A DNA stretch of 64,000 nt, from contig NZ_JAABOK010000005.1 of NCBI RefSeq assembly GCF_009928525.1, positions 62,692 to 126,691 of the forward strand, read 5' to 3'. Source of the stretch: Chitinophaga solisilvae. Its GTDB lineage: Bacteria > Bacteroidota > Bacteroidia > Chitinophagales > Chitinophagaceae. Both the position numbers and the translations under genes were made by a program. The notes under the pieces are model-generated. The model had not been told where the DNA came from and ran no database searches. It was given only the letters and a program-made list of their open reading frames with translations. Shown piece after piece: positions 1 to 8,137 of this stretch (its first letter is position 1; the number at the start of each line of letters is the position of its first letter).

Positions 1-1
1 G

Positions 2-1204
2 CTCAGCGGCTGGAAGCCGGAAGAGATAACGGTAGATATTGTCCCGCTTTTCGAAACCATCGACGACCTGCGTCATGCCGGGCAAGTCATGAAAGCACTG
101 TATGAAAATACGGCCTACCGTGAACATCTGCGCCGCCGCAGCTGTAAACAGACCATCATGCTGGGTTTCTCAGATGGTACTAAAGATGGCGGCTACCTCA
201 TGGCCAACTGGAGTATCTATAAAGCCAAGGAAGAACTGACGGCCATCTCCAAGCAATATGAGGTAGATGTGGTGTTCTTCGACGGCCGTGGCGGCCCACC
301 TGCGCGTGGCGGTGGAAAAACGCACCAGTTCTACGCCTCCATGGGAAAGAATATCGCTAATCAGGAAATACAGCAAACCATACAGGGACAAACCATCAGC
401 TCCAACTTCGGAACGGTGGATGCCGCCCAGTTCAATATGGAACAGCTGGTACATGCGGGTATCAGCAATGCCTTATTCTCCTCCAGGGAGGTAACGCTTA
501 CCAGCGAGGAGGAAAATCTGCTGCAATCCCTTGCTGATGCAGGATATGAGGCTTACAATAAATTAAAGAACCATCCTTATTTCCTGGAATACCTGGATCA
601 TGCCAGTCCGCTCCGCTATTACGCGGAAGCCAATATCGGCAGCCGGCCCAGCAAGCGGAACGCTTCTGCCAAACTGAACCTCAATGATCTGCGCGCAGTG
701 CCCTATGTTGGCGCCTGGAGCCAGCTGAAACAGAATGTGCCCGGCTACTACGGCGTAGGCAGCGCCCTGCAGCAGATGGATCAGCAGGGCAAATGGGAAG
801 CGCTCGTTCACCTTTACCAGCATTCCCTTTTCTTCAGAACCCTGCTGGATAATTGCGAAATGGCTATGAAAAAGAGCTATTTCCCGCTCACGGCCTACCT
901 GGCAAAGCATCCGCAATATGGCGCCGTATGGCAGATGATCTATGACGAATTTGAACTCTCCAGAAAATACCTCCTGCGCCTTACCGGCGAATCAGACCTG
1001 ATGGAAGCCAGCCCTATCGATCAGCTGTCCATCCAGATGCGCGAAAGAATAGTACTGCCGCTGCTGACGACCCAACAATACGCACTTACCCGCATCCGCG
1101 AACTGGATGCAGATCCCAATAATGGCCATGGCCGCGAAACCTACGAGAAACTGATCATGCGCTGCTCATTCGGGATTATCAATGCGGGCAGAAACTCAGC
1201 ATAA
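2..1204 (+). CDS. ppc: Phosphoenolpyruvate carboxylase, C-terminal part (5' end outside window)
   Basis: The frame is open from base 2, so the gene begins before the window; 400 C-terminal residues are visible. The enzyme carboxylates PEP to oxaloacetate, an anaplerotic reaction in the cytosol. The family's signature blocks are present: a segment reading MLGFSDGTKDGG, where most PEPCs have M(I/L)GYSDSAKDAG, and the glycine-rich catalytic loop FDGRGGPPARGGG, corresponding to the usual FHGRGG(S/T)xGRGGxP. The C-terminus ends GRNSA instead of the usual xRNTG, a mild divergence at a position normally near the active site. The stop codon is followed 6 bases later by inverted repeat E1 and then by the codirectional gnd. 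Identification is secure; any regulation lies upstream of the window. Confidence 0.93.
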   Translation, partial: LSGWKPEEITVDIVPLFETIDDLRHAGQVMKALYENTAYREHLRRRSCKQTIMLGFSDGTKDGGYLMANWSIYKAKEELTAISKQYEVDVVFFDGRGGPPARGGGKTHQFYASMGKNIANQEIQQTIQGQTISSNFGTVDAAQFNMEQLVHAGISNALFSSREVTLTSEEENLLQSLADAGYEAYNKLKNHPYFLEYLDHASPLRYYAEANIGSRPSKRNASAKLNLNDLRAVPYVGAWSQLKQNVPGYYGVGSALQQMDQQGKWEALVHLYQHSLFFRTLLDNCEMAMKKSYFPLTAYLAKHPQYGAVWQMIYDEFELSRKYLLRLTGESDLMEASPIDQLSIQMRERIVLPLLTTQQYALTRIRELDADPNNGHGRETYEKLIMRCSFGIINAGRNSA

Positions 1205-1210
1205 TAAACC

Positions 1211-1322
1211 AATTACGAATTACGAATTACGAATGAAAGCGAAGATCAGAGCGGATTTCAATAGCATATTTACGCTTCGGTCCTCGCTTTCATTCGTAAT
1301 TCGCCATTCGTAATTCGTAATT
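1211..1322. repeat. Long inverted repeat E1 (AATTACG-arm family)
   Basis: The left arm has reiterated AATTACGAATTACG units followed by GAATGAAAGCGAAGA. The right arm is its near reverse complement, with TCCTCGCTTTCATTCG and then CGTAATT units. The core next to the loop is mismatched, which makes this one of the more decayed copies. It lies between ppc and gnd, and transcription of both runs through it. It could act as a terminator or an mRNA 3'-end structure. Confidence 0.85.
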
Positions 1323-1367
1323 TCCTACTTTTACATCTCCTTTTAGTAAGTATAACTACACTACAAT

Positions 1368-2786
1368 ATGGCAAACAGCTTATATGACTTTGGAATGATT
1401 GGTCTGGGAGTGATGGGTAGAAACCTGTTACTCAATATGGCGGATCATGGCTTTTCCGTTATCGGCTTTGATAAAGACGCTGCCAAGAATGCTGCGCTGG
1501 AATCTGCGGCCACCCCGGGAACTACCGTGAAAGGGGTTGCAGAGCTGGCTGCAATGGTACAATTGCTGGAACGTCCGCGTAAGCTGATGATGCTGGTACC
1601 TGCCGGTCAGCCCGTGGACGACGTTATCGCGTCCCTGGTGCCGCTGCTGGAGAAAGGAGATGTGGTGATTGACGGTGGTAACTCCCATTATACGGACACG
1701 CTGCGCCGTGTGCAGTACCTGCGCGAAAAAGGCATCCATTTCATGGGAATGGGTGTTTCCGGCGGCGAACAAGGCGCCCGTACTGGCCCCAGTATTATGC
1801 CCGGCGGGGATCTCGACGCCTATGCGAAGGTAAAACCTATGCTGGAGGCTATCGCGGCAAAAGTAAAAGATACGCCCTGTGTGGCCTACCTGGGTAAGGA
1901 AGGCGCAGGCCATTACGTGAAAATGGTGCACAACGGTATCGAATACGCCATTATGCAACTGATCAGCGAAAGCTATGCCCTGTTGCAGAAAGGCGCCGGA
2001 CTGAACAATGACCAGCTGCACGAAATATTTAAAAACTGGAATAACGGCGTTTTACAATCTTTCCTGGTAGAAATTACCGCAGATATTTTCACGCAGAAAG
2101 ATGATAAAACACCTGCACACCTGATAGATGTGATTTCCGATAAAGCCGGCTCCAAAGGTACCGGTAAATGGACTTCCCAGGATGCCATGGAACTGCCGGT
2201 AGCAGTACCCGTTATTGATACGGCTGTAGCCATGCGCACGATCTCCGGCTATAAAGAGCAGCGCCTGGAAGCAGAAAAATTATATACTGCTCCGGATGCG
2301 ACCATTCATGCGGATACGGAAATGTGGATCAAACAGGTGCACGATGCGCTGTATTTCGCCACCATCCTGAGTTATGCGCAGGGGCTGGCAATGCTCCACG
2401 AAGCATCCCACGACCTGAAAATGGAAATTCCGCTGCCGGAAGTGGTAAAAGTATGGAGAGGCGGTTGTATCATCCGCTCTTCCCTCCTGGAAGTATTCAT
2501 GCAGGCCTACCAGCAAAATGCAGACCTGGCCAATATCCTGCTGGATAAAGGCGTCGCATACCTGGTACAGTCAGTGGAAGCCAACACCCGCAGCGTGGTA
2601 GCCCAGGCTGCCCAGGCAGGTATACAGGCTGCCGGATTTATGTCAGCATTATCCTATTTCGATGCATTCCGCACCGGAAGAATGGCCACCAACCTGATAC
2701 AGGCACAGCGCGACTACTTCGGTGCGCACACCTATCAGCGTACTGACATCCCCGGCACTTTCCATACTGAGTGGCAGCAACAATAA
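1368..2786 (+). CDS. gnd: 6-phosphogluconate dehydrogenase, decarboxylating
   Basis: The protein has 472 aa, the usual length for the long (GND/6PGDH) family. It oxidatively decarboxylates 6-phosphogluconate to ribulose 5-phosphate with NAD(P)+. The N-terminal Rossmann motif GLGVMG is at residues 12-17. It is followed by the substrate-binding segment GGNSHYTDT, the GVSGGEQGARTGPSIMPGG block, and the catalytic KMVHNGIEY segment near residue 185. The helical C-terminal half carries the second substrate-binding region and ends in a short tail. ATG 1368 places the Rossmann fold at the normal distance. zwf follows after 27 bases, so gnd and zwf are probably one transcript and carry out steps three and one of the oxidative pentose phosphate branch. 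Confidence 0.97.
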   Translation: MANSLYDFGMIGLGVMGRNLLLNMADHGFSVIGFDKDAAKNAALESAATPGTTVKGVAELAAMVQLLERPRKLMMLVPAGQPVDDVIASLVPLLEKGDVVIDGGNSHYTDTLRRVQYLREKGIHFMGMGVSGGEQGARTGPSIMPGGDLDAYAKVKPMLEAIAAKVKDTPCVAYLGKEGAGHYVKMVHNGIEYAIMQLISESYALLQKGAGLNNDQLHEIFKNWNNGVLQSFLVEITADIFTQKDDKTPAHLIDVISDKAGSKGTGKWTSQDAMELPVAVPVIDTAVAMRTISGYKEQRLEAEKLYTAPDATIHADTEMWIKQVHDALYFATILSYAQGLAMLHEASHDLKMEIPLPEVVKVWRGGCIIRSSLLEVFMQAYQQNADLANILLDKGVAYLVQSVEANTRSVVAQAAQAGIQAAGFMSALSYFDAFRTGRMATNLIQAQRDYFGAHTYQRTDIPGTFHTEWQQQ

Positions 2787-2813
2787 AATCAAGTTCATTC
2801 TATAATTTAATAT

Positions 2814-4319
2814 ATGCAGATCCATAAACGCCCTCCTGCTTCCATACTCTTTATTTTCGGAGGCAGCGGCGATTTAAATTACCGGAAACTGACACCTGCG
2901 TTATACAATCTTTTTTTGGATGATTGGATGCCTGAGCAATTTGCTATTGCAGGCCTGGGTCGCAGCCCATACAGCAACGAAGATTATCATAAGCACCTGC
3001 TGGATGGTATCAGTAAGTTCTCACGCCGTAAGGGTGAACAAAATGGCCACTGGAAGGATTTCAGCCAACATGTTTCTTACCTGCAGCTCGATGCGGAAGA
3101 TGCCGCCGCCTACGCCAAAATTACCGACCTGGTAAAAGAAAAGGAAGCAGAGTGGGGCGTACATCCCAACGTCATCTTCTATCTGGCCGTAGCGCCGCAG
3201 CTGGTACCCAATATCGCTACCCGGCTGGGTAACCTGAACCTGTGCAGCGATAAGCATTGTACCCGCATCGTGATCGAAAAACCATTCGGCCACGACCTGC
3301 AAAGCGCTCATGAACTGAATGAACTGCTCGCTGCCAAATTCACGGAAGAACAGATTTACCGTATAGACCACTACCTCGGTAAGGAAACGATTCAGAACAT
3401 CCTGGCTTTCCGCTTCGCTAACGCACTGTTTGAGCCGGTATGGAACCGTAACTTCATTGAGAATATCCAGATCACCGCCGCCGAGAGCGTAGGCCTGGAA
3501 GGCCGTGGCGGCTATTACGAAAGAGCCGGCGCCCTGCGCGATATGGTGCAGAACCACATCCTGCAGATCCTCTGTATGATAGGCATGGAAGCCCCCGTTT
3601 CTTTCGACGCCAACGAAATCCGTAATAAAAAAGTGGATGTGCTCAACGCTATCCGCCGTATTACACCTGACAAAGTACACGAATACGCAGTACGCGGCCA
3701 ATACGGCTCCGGCTGGAAGAAAGGTGAAAAAGTGGTAGGCTACCGCGAAGAAAAAGGAGTAGATCCCCATTCCAATGTGGAAACCTATGCCGCTGTTAAA
3801 TTCTATATCGATAACTGGCGCTGGCAGGGCGTTCCCATCTACGTTCGTACCGGGAAATACCTGAACCAGAAAGCTACCAATATCATCATCCAGTTCAAAG
3901 AAGCGCCACATTATGCCTTCCCGCAGGAAGCCGCACAAACCTGGCGCCCGAACAGACTGACCATCAGCATCCAGCCGGAAATGGACATCCGTCTCCGCTT
4001 CCAGGCCAAACGCCCCGGTCAGACCATGACGCTGGACCCGGTAGATATGACCTTCAGCTACGACGCCGCCAACGGCGAACACGCCCCGGAAGCCTACGAA
4101 ACACTGCTCCTGGACGTAATGGAAGGCGATGCTACCCTCTTCATGCGTGGCGACCAGGTAGACGCTGCCTGGAAAGTTATCATGCCCATCCTCGAAACCT
4201 GGGAAAACCGCACACCGCAGGACTTCCCGAATTATGCCCCCGACTCATGGGGCCCGGATGATGCGGATGCACTCATCGCGAGAGATGGTCATACATGGAT
4301 TAATTTACCTTCTAAATAA
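2814..4319 (+). CDS. zwf: Glucose-6-phosphate 1-dehydrogenase
   Basis: The protein has 501 aa, normal for the family. It oxidises glucose 6-phosphate to 6-phosphogluconolactone and reduces NADP+. The coenzyme motif FGGSGDL is at residues 15-21, where many family members have GxxGDLA/T. The signature DHYLGKE starts at residue 185 and contains the substrate-binding His/Lys. The conserved block [14 protein letters not shown] follows. It lies 27 bases after gnd. The stop codon overlaps the first bases of inverted repeat E2, which separates it from pgl; the three genes are functionally one pathway even if E2 reduces read-through. Confidence 0.97.
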   Translation: MQIHKRPPASILFIFGGSGDLNYRKLTPALYNLFLDDWMPEQFAIAGLGRSPYSNEDYHKHLLDGISKFSRRKGEQNGHWKDFSQHVSYLQLDAEDAAAYAKITDLVKEKEAEWGVHPNVIFYLAVAPQLVPNIATRLGNLNLCSDKHCTRIVIEKPFGHDLQSAHELNELLAAKFTEEQIYRIDHYLGKETIQNILAFRFANALFEPVWNRNFIENIQITAAESVGLEGRGGYYERAGALRDMVQNHILQILCMIGMEAPVSFDANEIRNKKVDVLNAIRRITPDKVHEYAVRGQYGSGWKKGEKVVGYREEKGVDPHSNVETYAAVKFYIDNWRWQGVPIYVRTGKYLNQKATNIIIQFKEAPHYAFPQEAAQTWRPNRLTISIQPEMDIRLRFQAKRPGQTMTLDPVDMTFSYDAANGEHAPEAYETLLLDVMEGDATLFMRGDQVDAAWKVIMPILETWENRTPQDFPNYAPDSWGPDDADALIARDGHTWINLPSK

Positions 4320-4459
4320 TTACGAATTACGAATTACGAATTACGAATGTTGAGCGAAGATCAAAGCGGAAATAACATTATAATGCTATTGTTATGCGGT
4401 TTTATCTCCGCTTTGTTCTTCGCTCAACATTCGTAATTCGCAATTCGTAATTCGTAATT
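4318..4459. repeat. Long inverted repeat E2 (AATTACG-arm family)
   Basis: The arms are reiterated AATTACG units plus a core, GTTGAGCGAAGATCAAAGCG, that pairs with its reverse complement with a single mismatch. The loop is about 36 nt and AT-rich. The element overlaps the zwf stop codon and ends 10 bases before the pgl start codon, so it would sit inside the leader of pgl if the genes were cotranscribed. Confidence 0.9.
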
Positions 4460-4469
4460 CCCGACAATT

Positions 4470-5195
4470 ATGGAATTACATATCGCCAAAGACCCGGTTC
4501 AGCTCAGTGAAAACGTAGCTGCCTGGATCAGTAACTATATCCTGGAAGTATTGCAGGAACAGGAACGCTTCTCCCTGGTGCTTTCCGGTGGCAGCACGCC
4601 TAAACAGCTGTTTGCCCTGCTGGCTAAAGCGCCTTATCAGCAGGTGATTCCCTGGGAAAAAATAGATTTCTTCTGGGGCGATGAAAGAGCCGTTCCGTTT
4701 GAAGATGAACGCAACAACGCCCGCATGGCCTTCGACGTACTACTCGATAAAGTACCCGTCAACCCGGAAAATATCCATGTCATGCGTACGGACATCCCAC
4801 CGGAAGAAGCTGCCGCTGCATACGAAAAATTGCTGAAATCATATTTTAAGGAAGAAGAAAATACCTTTGACCTGGTATTGTTAGGCATGGGAGATGACGG
4901 ACATACCCTGTCCCTGTTTCCCGGCCTGCCTATCGTACACGAACAGAAAGCCTGGGTGAAAGCCTTCTTCCTGAAAGCGCAGGATATGTACCGCATTACA
5001 CTCACCGCACCGGTAGTTAATCAGGCATCCTGCGTACTTTTCCTGGCTACCGGCGCCAACAAATCCCTCACCCTGAAAAGCGTTATCGAAGGCACCTTCG
5101 ATGCAGAGAAATACCCGTCTCAGCTTATCAGACCACAGGATGGTGAATTACACTGGTTTGTGGATGAAGCGGCTGCAAGCGCCATGGAAATATAA
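4470..5195 (+). CDS. pgl: 6-phosphogluconolactonase (DevB/SOL family)
   Basis: The protein has 241 aa, typical of DevB-type lactonases. It hydrolyses 6-phosphogluconolactone to 6-phosphogluconate, the step between Zwf and Gnd. The phosphate-binding motif SGGSTP is at residues 39-44, the conserved FFWGDERAVP is at 67-76, and the LLGMGDDGHTLSLFP block carries the family's catalytic His. The start lies only 10 bases after inverted repeat E2, leaving almost no leader of its own. The stop is 7 bases before E3. Its position next to gnd and zwf confirms the role. Confidence 0.96.
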   Translation: MELHIAKDPVQLSENVAAWISNYILEVLQEQERFSLVLSGGSTPKQLFALLAKAPYQQVIPWEKIDFFWGDERAVPFEDERNNARMAFDVLLDKVPVNPENIHVMRTDIPPEEAAAAYEKLLKSYFKEEENTFDLVLLGMGDDGHTLSLFPGLPIVHEQKAWVKAFFLKAQDMYRITLTAPVVNQASCVLFLATGANKSLTLKSVIEGTFDAEKYPSQLIRPQDGELHWFVDEAAASAMEI

Positions 5196-5202
5196 CTGAA
5201 GT

Positions 5203-5346
5203 AATTACGAATTACGAATTGCGAATTACGAATGTAGAAGCGAAGAGCTAAACGTAGATTTAAGCGGATATTTTTAGTTATCCCCTTTAATCTACGTTTA
5301 GCTCTTCGCTTCTACATTCGTAATTCGCAATTCGTAATTCGTAATT
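5203..5346. repeat. Long inverted repeat E3 (AATTACG-arm family)
   Basis: The arms are perfect for 58 bp: 5203-5260 pairs with the right arm ending at 5346. The outer part is AATTACG/AATTGCG units. The inner part is GTAGAAGCGAAGAGCTAAAC and continues to a loop containing GCGGATA. The right arm ends in a run of six T on the plus strand (5345-5350 region), like an intrinsic terminator. It lies between pgl and the amidohydrolase gene. Confidence 0.92.
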
Positions 5347-5380
5347 TTTTCTGTAGCTTGTGCGTCATAAGCCATAGCAT

Positions 5381-6142
5381 ATGTTTGATAAGCCCATATT
5401 CGACGCGCATCTTCACATTATTGATCCTCAGTATCCTTTACAGCCAAATGAGGGATATCTGCCTCCTGCCTTTTCTGTTGCTGATTACAAGGAAAAAACA
5501 GCCGGACTGCACATTACCGGCGGTGCTGTTGTATCCGGATCTTTCCAGGGATTTGACCAGCAATACCTTATTGCTGCACTGGCCGCGCTGGGCCCCGGTT
5601 TTGCCGGTGTTACCCAGATACCTGCCAGCACTACCGACGAAGAAATTATAGCACTGCATCATGCCGGCATCCGCGCGGTACGCTTTAACGTACAACGGGG
5701 AGGCTCCGAAAGTATTAACCACCTCGAACAGCTGGCAGTGCGTGTTTATGATCTCGTGAAATGGCATGTGGAGCTTTATATCGATTCCAGGCAGCTGCCT
5801 GGCGTATCCACCACCCTGCAGCGGTTGCCGCGTGTGGTCATCGATCACCTCGGACTGTCAAAGGCCGGATTTAAACATTTATTACAACTGGTAGAAAAAG
5901 GCGCTACGGTAAAAGCTACCGGCTTCAGTCGCTGCGATTTTAATGTGCTGACCGCCATGCGGCAGATCACCGCCATCAATCCGGGCGCACTCATCTTCGG
6001 CACTGACCTCCCTTCCACCAGAGCCCCCAAACCCTTTACCGACAAAGATCTTAAACTTATCCTGCAGAACTTCCCTACCTCCCTTGCGGAAAAAATATGT
6101 TATCTGAATGCAAAGGAACTTTATGGGATAAATAATAATTAA
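5381..6142 (+). CDS. TIM-barrel metal-dependent hydrolase (Amidohydro_2 / COG3618-like), possible sugar lactonase
   Basis: The protein has 253 aa and no signal peptide. The N-terminal metal motif HLH is at residues 10-12 (FDAHLHIIDP). A further metal or catalytic His is in VVIDHLG, and an Asp in FGTDLPST matches the C-terminal metal ligand of the amidohydrolase superfamily. COG3618 members include L-fucono-1,5-lactonase and 2-pyrone-4,6-dicarboxylate hydrolase, so hydrolysis of a sugar lactone or a carboxylate lactone is plausible. Its position directly after pgl supports, but does not prove, a sugar-lactone substrate. It is shorter than typical members (about 270-300 aa) but all expected motifs are present. 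Inverted repeats E3 and E4 flank it on both sides. Confidence 0.75.
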   Translation: MFDKPIFDAHLHIIDPQYPLQPNEGYLPPAFSVADYKEKTAGLHITGGAVVSGSFQGFDQQYLIAALAALGPGFAGVTQIPASTTDEEIIALHHAGIRAVRFNVQRGGSESINHLEQLAVRVYDLVKWHVELYIDSRQLPGVSTTLQRLPRVVIDHLGLSKAGFKHLLQLVEKGATVKATGFSRCDFNVLTAMRQITAINPGALIFGTDLPSTRAPKPFTDKDLKLILQNFPTSLAEKICYLNAKELYGINNN

Positions 6143-6286
6143 TTACGAATTACAAATTGCGAATTACGAATGTAAGCGCGAAGATTAAATCGAAGATTAA
6201 AGCTGATAACTATTAAGTATCCTCTTTTAATCTTCTTTTTGATCTTCGCGCTTACATTCGTAATTCGCAATTTGTAATTCGTAATT
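6141..6286. repeat. Long inverted repeat E4 (AATTACG-arm family)
   Basis: The outer 45 bp of the arms are perfectly complementary. They include an ACAAATTGC variant on the left matched by GCAATTTGT on the right, where most other copies have ACGAATT. The core GTAAGCGCGAAGAT is followed by an imperfect inner stem. It lies between convergent genes and starts at the stop codon of the hydrolase gene. Confidence 0.9.
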
Positions 6287-6295
6287 ATTTCAGAT

Positions 6296-7855
6296 CTACC
6301 AGTTTTCTATCGAAATCTCTTCCAGATGCTGCGCATCCAGCAGCTGCCCCTTTTTAGTGCTTGGATAGATGTCTTCGAAGGTGCGGACCTGATTCATGAA
6401 AACACGGCGGAAGATGTGTTTGCGGGTAATATGATGCGGATCTGCCAGTCCGATGGCGGCAGTGAGTTCTATGGCGCTTTCTATGGTGTCGCGGTGGTAG
6501 TTGGCGACCCGGTGTTTTTTATCGTCTACCACGAGGCCGGCGGCGAGCCATTTGTCCTGGGTAGCTACGCCGGTAGGACAGCGGTTGGTATTGCACAGCA
6601 GTGCCTGTATACAGCCGATGGCCATCATCATGGCGCGGGCGCTGTTGCAGGTATCGGCGCCGAGAGCCAGCGCACGCAGGATGTGGTAGCCGGTAAGTAC
6701 CTTCCCGGAGGCAATGATTTTGATCCGGTTTCGTATATCGAAGCCCGTTAGGGTGTCATGCACAAATGCCAGGGCGTCCATCAGCGGCATGCCTACTGAG
6801 TTGGAGAATTCCGGAGGCGCCGCGCCGGTACCACCTTCTCCGCCATCGACCGTAATAAAGTCAGGGTAGATGTTGGTGGCCTGCATCGCCTTGCAGATAG
6901 CGTAGAATTCCCGCTGCTGACCGATACACAGTTTAAAACCTACTGGCTTGCCCTTGCTCAGATCGCGGAGCCGCTTGATAAACAGCATCATTTCACGTGG
7001 ACTGCCAAACGCTTTATGATACGGAGGAGAGAAAACGGTTGTATGCGGCTTCACATGCCGGATGGCCGCTATCTCAGGCGTATTTTTAGCTGCCGGCAGA
7101 ATACCGCCGTGACCGGGCTTCGCGCCTTGCGATAATTTCAACTCAATCATTTTTATCTGCGGCAGCGCACATTTCTCAGCAAAAAGACTGTCGGAAAAAT
7201 TACCATTATCATCACGGCAGCCAAAATAACCGGTGCCGATCTGCCAGATAATATCGCCGCCCTGCTTCAGATGAAAATCGCTGATACCTCCCTCGCCGGT
7301 GTTGTGAGCGAAATTACCGATCCTGGCGCCTCCGTTCAATGCTTCCACCGCATTGGAGCTGAGAGAGCCGTAACTCATGGCGCTCACATTGAAGATGCTG
7401 GCAGAATAGGGCTGCAGGCAATCGCTGCCCCCGATGGTAACACGCGGATTTTTATTCATCGATTCAAAATCGCGCGGCTGTATGGAATGCGCCATCCACT
7501 CATACCCCTCCGCATATACGTTAAACTGCGTTCCGAAAGGCTGTGTGTCCAGCTCCCGCTTGGCGCGCTGGTAAATAGTGGAACGGTCCACACGGTTCAC
7601 CGGGCTGCCGTCTATATCACTCTCCACAAAATACTGGTATATTTTAGGACGCAGGGCCTCCATCCAGTAACGCATTCGCCCCACTACCGGATAGTTGCGG
7701 ATGATAGCGTGTTTGGTCTGCATCATGTCCAGCAAACCCATAATAATCACCGGCAGCAATAGTATCAGCAGCCAGTATACCCACGGGAAATAGTATCCCA
7801 GTGCAATTATCAGCAATAAGCTCACACAGGAAAATATGATGAATCCTTTGGCCAT
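6296..7855 (-). CDS. Membrane-anchored FMN-binding glutamate synthase-like protein (GltB central/FMN domain)
   Basis: The protein has 519 aa. Two hydrophobic helices lie at the N-terminus (about residues 5-20 and 24-43). Then comes the alpha/beta-barrel FMN domain of glutamate synthase, with TVDGGEGGTGAAP as phosphate/FMN-binding glycine-rich loop and CNTNRCPTGVATQ, the conserved cysteine block. The N-terminal glutaminase domain and the C-terminal beta-helix of full GltB are absent. This short form is common in bacteria and archaea. The chemistry is probably FMN-dependent oxidoreduction, but the physiological substrate is not established and ammonia-dependent glutamate synthesis should not be assumed. 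It is convergent with the hydrolase gene, separated by E4. Confidence 0.88.
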   Translation of the reverse strand: MAKGFIIFSCVSLLLIIALGYYFPWVYWLLILLLPVIIMGLLDMMQTKHAIIRNYPVVGRMRYWMEALRPKIYQYFVESDIDGSPVNRVDRSTIYQRAKRELDTQPFGTQFNVYAEGYEWMAHSIQPRDFESMNKNPRVTIGGSDCLQPYSASIFNVSAMSYGSLSSNAVEALNGGARIGNFAHNTGEGGISDFHLKQGGDIIWQIGTGYFGCRDDNGNFSDSLFAEKCALPQIKMIELKLSQGAKPGHGGILPAAKNTPEIAAIRHVKPHTTVFSPPYHKAFGSPREMMLFIKRLRDLSKGKPVGFKLCIGQQREFYAICKAMQATNIYPDFITVDGGEGGTGAAPPEFSNSVGMPLMDALAFVHDTLTGFDIRNRIKIIASGKVLTGYHILRALALGADTCNSARAMMMAIGCIQALLCNTNRCPTGVATQDKWLAAGLVVDDKKHRVANYHRDTIESAIELTAAIGLADPHHITRKHIFRRVFMNQVRTFEDIYPSTKKGQLLDAQHLEEISIENW

Positions 7856-7980
7856 AAAACAATCGTTATTTGATTAAATATAAGTAAATAATCAGCAGTA
7901 TCTGACCGGAAGGCCCACCGGGCACATACAGGCAGGTCAGCTGTTCCGGCACATTATATACACATGACGGATGCAGATTG

Positions 7981-8011
7981 TTGCCTGTCATCCCACTAAT
8001 TTGCATATTTG
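7981..8011 (+). promoter_or_regulatory. Candidate promoter for the GH20 gene
   Basis: TTG at 7981-7983, a 20-base spacer, then CATATTTG at 8004-8011. This matches the Bacteroidota -33/-7 pattern TTG-N19-20-TAnnTTTG except for one base of the -7 box. It leaves a leader of about 120 nt before the GH20 start codon. Nothing else stands out in the 282-bp gap 7856-8137. Confidence 0.4.
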
Positions 8012-8137
8012 CTTTATACGCTTTATTTTACAGGGCATCACAAATATTAGGGGGAGACACAACCGGGGTATTTGCCATTTATCAACCACCTCTTAACCAT
8101 TATTGTAGCATCTAATTATTATTAATCTATATAAACC

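Noticed and set aside
3021..4082. Long minus-strand open frame opposite zwf
   Set aside because: It mirrors the strongly conserved Zwf frame; the protein has no recognisable domain.
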